7,857 nucleotides of DNA from CAZFPN01 sp044370655 (GTDB taxonomy: Bacteria; Pseudomonadota; Alphaproteobacteria; Rickettsiales; Deianiraeaceae). The stretch is from positions 1 through 7,857 of the forward strand of contig JBILVD010000053.1 of assembly GCA_044370655.1 (NCBI GenBank), in the 5' to 3' direction. Positions within the stretch are counted from its first letter, which is position 1. Each line of letters begins with the position of its first letter. Position numbers and translations under genes: made by a program. The notes below the pieces were generated by a model. It did no database searches. It was not told the DNA's origin and worked only from the letters and a program-made list of their open reading frames with translations. Of this stretch, positions 4,897 to 7,857 are shown in pieces.

Positions 4897-7293
4897 TTAG
4901 AAGTCTATATTCTTTGCAGTTAGGGCGTTTTCAACAATAAAATCACGGCGAGGCTCAACCACACTTCCCATCAAGATAGAGAAAATTCTGTCCGCCTCTT
5001 CCGCCTCATCGGTTGTAACTTTCAAGAGGGTTCTTGCGTTAGGGTCCAGAGTTGTTTCCCACAATTGCTCCGCGTTCATCTCCCCTAGCCCCTTAAACCT
5101 TTGAATGTAAAGCCCTTTTGCCCCTTCCGTTTTTACAATTTCTGCAAGCCTAAATGGAGTTTTAACCTCAAAGCTTAACTTATCTTTTTGCAAAATCACT
5201 GCACTTACAAAGGTTTCTGCCACATCTTTAAACATAGATGAAATCTTACGATATTCAGAGGAAGAAAGCATTTGCTCCGTTAAGTCAAAGCCTATATCAA
5301 CCCCCCTAACCTTCTGTATTAATTTGATTTTTCCTTCCTCGCTCAAAGGCTCCACCTTCCAAGAGCTGTTTTCGTCCCTTTCAATAAAAGAGAGTTTTTC
5401 TGCCAACAACCGCATTTTCCCTTCCTCTGTATAATTTGAAGCATTAACTCCCGCTAAAAGTGAAGCTTCAATTATAGTTTGATTAAACATTTTGCCTGCC
5501 ATTTCAATTTCCTCGTGAAGAGTGAGAGAAGCCTTGATAACACGCCTTAAATCCGCCCCCATAAGCACTCCTTCGTGAGTTTTTAGGCTTGTGTTTTGAA
5601 TTGCATTGTCAAGAAGAAATTCAGCGTAGCTATCATTATCCTTCAAATAAACCTCACTTCCTCCTTTTTTTGCCTTATAAAGCGGAGGTTGAGCTATATA
5701 TAAATATCCCCCAGAAATCACCTCGGGCATCTGCCTAAAAAAGAATGTCAAAAGTAGCGTTCTAATATGAGCCCCATCTACATCGGCATCTGTCATTATT
5801 ACAATTTTATGATAGCGAAGTTTTTTAATATCAAACTCCTCCCTGCCAATTCCCGCTCCTAAGGCTGTAATTAAAGTTCCCACCGCTTCCGATGAAAGAA
5901 TTTTATCAAAACGGGACTTCTCCACATTAAGAATTTTACCTCTAAGAGGGAGAACGGCTTGAAACTTCCTGCTTCTTCCCTGTTTTGCAGAACCACCAGC
6001 AGAGTTCCCCTCCACAATGAATAGCTCGGAGAGTGCAGGGTCCTTTTCTTGGCAATCAGAGAGCTTTCCTGGTAAATTTGCAACATCAAGAGCCGTCTTT
6101 CTTCTAGTTAAATCACGAGCTTTTTTTGCCGCCTCTCTTGCCCTTGCCGCCTCTTGAATTTTCTCTAGTATTTGCCTTGTTGTGTGCGGGTTTTCTTCAA
6201 GCCAACGAGAGAGTGTTTCAAACACCACATCTTCCACAACAGGGCGAACTTCGGAGGATACTAGCTTTTCCTTAGTTTGCGAGCTAAATTTTGGGTCAGG
6301 CACTTTAACAGAGACGATGTAAGTTAGCCCTTCACGAATGTCATCTCCCGTTATTTCAAGCTTCATTTTTTGCTCTTGAGAGTATTTAGTAATCGCCCTT
6401 GTTAAAGCTCCTTTAAAGCCCGCAAGATGAGTTCCTCCATCTTTTTGCTTAATGTTGTTTGTAAATGCAAGCGGATTTTCTGCGTATCCATCATTCCATT
6501 GCATCGCACATTCTGCTGTAATTCCGCCCTTTTCTCCTTTAATATAAACAGGAGGAGTGTGAAGTGGTGCTTTAGAGCTATCGAGATACTTAACATACTC
6601 AACAAGCCCTCCTTCATAAAAAAACTCCATGCTCTTCGTCTCTGCTCCCCTTACATCTTCAAATTCAATTCTAACACCCGAATTCAAAAAAGCAAGCTCC
6701 CTAAAACGGCTTTCAAGAGTTTGAAAGACAAAATCAGTTTTCGTAAAAGTCTGAGGAGAAGGAAGGAATGTAACTTCTGTTCCTTTCATGCCATTTGCCT
6801 CTCCTACAACAATTAAAGGAGCAACCGCAACTCCGTCTCTAAATTCAATAAAATGCTCCTTACCATCTCTCCAAATTTTAAGCTTTAGCCAAGTGGAAAG
6901 GGCATTAACAACAGAAACCCCAACTCCGTGAAGCCCTCCCGAAACTTTATATGAATTTTGGTCAAACTTACCACCTGCGTGAAGTTGTGTCATAATAACT
7001 TCAGCGGCGGAAACTCTCTCTTCTTTGTGAATATCAACAGGGATACCACGTCCATTATCTCTAACCGTGCAAGAGCCATCAGCATTTATTCTAACAAAAA
7101 CTCTATCACAATGCCCAGCAAGTGCCTCATCAATTGCATTATCCATCACTTCATAAACCATATGATGAAGCCCACTTCCATCGTCTGTATCTCCAATATA
7201 CATTCCAGGGCGTTTTCTAACCGCATCAAGCCCCTTTAAAACTTTAATGGAGCTAGAATCATAAGCATTTGTGTTTTTTTCTATCTCTGACAT
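4897..7293 (-). CDS. gyrB: DNA gyrase subunit B
   Basis: Full-length GyrB of 798 residues, the ATPase subunit of the A2B2 gyrase that introduces negative supercoils. GHKL ATPase: YEVMDNAIDEALAG (47-60; catalytic Glu48, Asn52), RDNGRGIP (78-85), GGLHGVGVSVVNALS (119-133). Transducer: SSQTKEKL (337-344; Lys341 contacts ATP). TOPRIM: FIVEGNSAGGSAKQGR (425-440; Glu428), PLRGKILN (449-456), MTDADVDGAHIRTLLL (500-515; Asp502, Asp504). C-terminal QRFKGLGEMNAEQLWETT (731-748). A long insert at about 560-715 is the proteobacterial type and, with the length, separates it from ParE. Asp79 and Arg142, at the usual coumarin contact positions, are kept. Odd: Asn430 replaces the usual Asp of EGDSAGG. A good promoter lies 31-59 bp upstream. 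The ATG at 7293 follows AT-rich sequence with no clear Shine-Dalgarno; the N-terminus fits other GyrBs. Confidence 0.98.
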   Translation of the reverse strand: MSEIEKNTNAYDSSSIKVLKGLDAVRKRPGMYIGDTDDGSGLHHMVYEVMDNAIDEALAGHCDRVFVRINADGSCTVRDNGRGIPVDIHKEERVSAAEVIMTQLHAGGKFDQNSYKVSGGLHGVGVSVVNALSTWLKLKIWRDGKEHFIEFRDGVAVAPLIVVGEANGMKGTEVTFLPSPQTFTKTDFVFQTLESRFRELAFLNSGVRIEFEDVRGAETKSMEFFYEGGLVEYVKYLDSSKAPLHTPPVYIKGEKGGITAECAMQWNDGYAENPLAFTNNIKQKDGGTHLAGFKGALTRAITKYSQEQKMKLEITGDDIREGLTYIVSVKVPDPKFSSQTKEKLVSSEVRPVVEDVVFETLSRWLEENPHTTRQILEKIQEAARAREAAKKARDLTRRKTALDVANLPGKLSDCQEKDPALSELFIVEGNSAGGSAKQGRSRKFQAVLPLRGKILNVEKSRFDKILSSEAVGTLITALGAGIGREEFDIKKLRYHKIVIMTDADVDGAHIRTLLLTFFFRQMPEVISGGYLYIAQPPLYKAKKGGSEVYLKDNDSYAEFLLDNAIQNTSLKTHEGVLMGADLRRVIKASLTLHEEIEMAGKMFNQTIIEASLLAGVNASNYTEEGKMRLLAEKLSFIERDENSSWKVEPLSEEGKIKLIQKVRGVDIGFDLTEQMLSSSEYRKISSMFKDVAETFVSAVILQKDKLSFEVKTPFRLAEIVKTEGAKGLYIQRFKGLGEMNAEQLWETTLDPNARTLLKVTTDEAEEADRIFSILMGSVVEPRRDFIVENALTAKNIDF
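4906..4934 (-). promoter_or_regulatory. possible methyltransferase promoter inside the end of gyrB
   Basis: On the reverse strand TTGAAA (4934-4929) is followed after 17 bp by AATATA (4911-4906), or after 19 bp by TATAGA (4909-4904). Start of transcription would fall near the gyrB stop codon, about a dozen bases above the methyltransferase ATG. The hexamers are partly imposed by the gyrB codons for VENA and NID, so this is only a candidate. Confidence 0.25.
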
Positions 7294-7323
7294 TTCTATT
7301 TAATAATATAATTAATTAAAGTA

Positions 7324-7352
7324 ATCATAATTGACATCAAAATATTTATCAA
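7324..7352 (-). promoter_or_regulatory. sigma70-like promoter of gyrB
   Basis: On the reverse strand TTGATA (7352-7347), a 17-bp spacer, then TATGAT (7329-7324): five of six bases match consensus in each box at the ideal distance. The start would be near 7317, leaving an untranslated leader of about 24 bases. With only 11 bp between gyrB and the methyltransferase, it may also serve the restriction-modification genes. Confidence 0.65.
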
Positions 7353-7497
7353 GAGAAAAATCAAACTCGTTTTTCACTTTTTTTGCATACTATAAATAAA
7401 ATACTTCCCACTTTAATGCAAAATTCTAAACACTCCACCTATTTACAATGAAGGTTTAAGTATGTTATAAATCATAAAAGATATAAGGCTTAAGTTA

Positions 7498-7618
7498 TAT
7501 ATTACAAATCCTTAAGATACAATATACACAATTAATGTTTTCACAAAAGAGAGATACGAGATACAAATCAAATCTTTACTTTAGAGAGAGATGTGATATA
7601 TACTACCAATCTTCCTCC
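7498..7618. repeat. direct repeat, copy 1 of 2 upstream of gyrB
   Basis: About 121 bp starting TATATTACAAATC and ending CTACCAATCTTCCTCC. The core 7527-7618 is nearly identical to 7669-7762: two substitutions (ACG against GAG near 7557) and a 2-base AT missing in this copy near 7592. The left part differs by short indels around CTTAAGATAC. Within it GAGAGAT and CAAATC words recur. It is non-coding by appearance, apart from a 32-codon plus-strand frame beginning at 7535. Confidence 0.9.
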
Positions 7619-7631
7619 TGTCATCTCCCTT

Positions 7632-7657
7632 AAGATTTGTATTATATTACAAATCTT
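7632..7657. repeat. perfect 10-bp hairpin between the two repeat copies
   Basis: AAGATTTGTA (7632-7641) and TACAAATCTT (7648-7657) are exact reverse complements around the loop TTATAT. A CTTAAG hexamer lies on each side (7629-7634 and 7660-7665). The right arm is the left end of repeat copy 2, so the hairpin spans the copy junction. No U run follows on either strand, so a terminator is unlikely. It could be an element end or a protein-binding site. Confidence 0.75.
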
Positions 7658-7762
7658 TACTTAAGATACACAATTAATGTTTTCACAAAAGAGAGATGAG
7701 AGATACAAATCAAATCTTTACTTTAGAGAGAGATATGTGATATATACTACCAATCTTCCTCC
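7643..7762. repeat. direct repeat, copy 2 of 2
   Basis: About 120 bp, offset 142-145 bp from copy 1. The core is 94 bp against 92 bp in copy 1. It ends at the same CTACCAATCTTCCTCC, after which the two sequences diverge. The plus-strand frame starting ATGTTTTCACAAAAG is also present here (7677-7766, 29 codons), but the 2-base indel changes its end. Confidence 0.9.
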
Positions 7763-7857
7763 CTAATTCAAAATCAAGCTTGTATATATTACTTTAGAAA
7801 GTTTAAACACTCCCCATTACCTAGCAAACCTCCCTCCCTCATCTCAAAATAAACACC

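Larger units (their letters stand above)
7353..7857. other. long gene-free region upstream of gyrB
   Basis: Apart from the two direct repeats and the hairpin between them, this stretch has no gene I can support: frames on both strands are short and there is no tRNA- or rRNA-like sequence. AAACACTCC occurs twice outside the repeats, at about 7428-7436 and 7804-7812, the second just after a GTTTAAAC palindrome (7801-7808). The right end is rich in C and T on the plus strand (CCTCCCTCCCTC, 7828-7839). Confidence 0.6.

Noticed and set aside
6427..7239. Plus-strand frames of about 90-130 codons opposite gyrB
   Set aside because: Shadows of the conserved GyrB frame; no initiation signals and no domain-like sequence.
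4897..7293. ParE (topoisomerase IV subunit) instead of GyrB
   Set aside because: ParE is usually about 620-680 residues and lacks the long insert; the 798-residue length and insert at about 560-715 fit proteobacterial GyrB.
7294..7320. CtrA-type site (TTAA-N7-TTAA) before gyrB
   Set aside because: The TTAA words occur with the wrong spacing (for example 8 bp), and the region is almost pure A/T, so matches are expected by chance.
7498..7762. CRISPR array or replication-origin iterons
   Set aside because: Only two copies, each about 120 bp with no uniform short repeat and spacer structure, and no convincing DnaA boxes (TTATCCACA-like) in or near them.

Overview
The window comes from an AT-rich bacterium, most likely a low-GC alphaproteobacterium. 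The best marker is a complete GyrB of 798 residues. It carries the long proteobacterial insert in its C-terminal half, and its sequence style recalls alphaproteobacterial gyrases. This placement is from memory of the family and was not checked by a search. All recognisable genes lie on the minus strand, so transcription runs from high to low coordinates. None of the starts has a strong Shine-Dalgarno sequence.

Layout in transcription order. 7857-7294: a long gene-free stretch holding two near-identical copies of a ~120-bp direct repeat separated by a perfect 10-bp hairpin, then a good sigma70-like promoter for gyrB. 7293-4897: gyrB, with Asn at the position of E. coli GyrB Asp426, a known quinolone-resistance site. 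4885-3935 and 3954-2893: a compact type II restriction-modification pair, a C5-cytosine methyltransferase followed by a PD-(D/E)xK endonuclease. The pair starts 11 bp after the gyrB stop codon, and its two genes overlap by 20 bp. 2892-2541: mostly non-coding, AT-rich, with small palindromes and a consensus TTGACA promoter. 2540-2406: an unbroken 44-codon small ORF, possibly a small protein or leader peptide. 2351-966: a sodium:alanine/glycine symporter (AGCS family). About 984-849: what looks like the frameshifted 3' end of a lost gene. 865 to the window edge: the start of an RgpF-like glycosyltransferase, truncated by the window.

Functionally the window is a patchwork: a housekeeping gyrase gene, a restriction-modification module that looks acquired and may depend on the gyrB promoter, an amino-acid importer, and the broken edge of a surface-polysaccharide gene cluster. 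The points most worth following up are the GyrB Asn430 substitution, the gyrB-methyltransferase junction, the duplicated repeat upstream of gyrB, the 44-codon ORF and the decayed gene at the symporter/RgpF junction. No whole new multi-gene system is evident.
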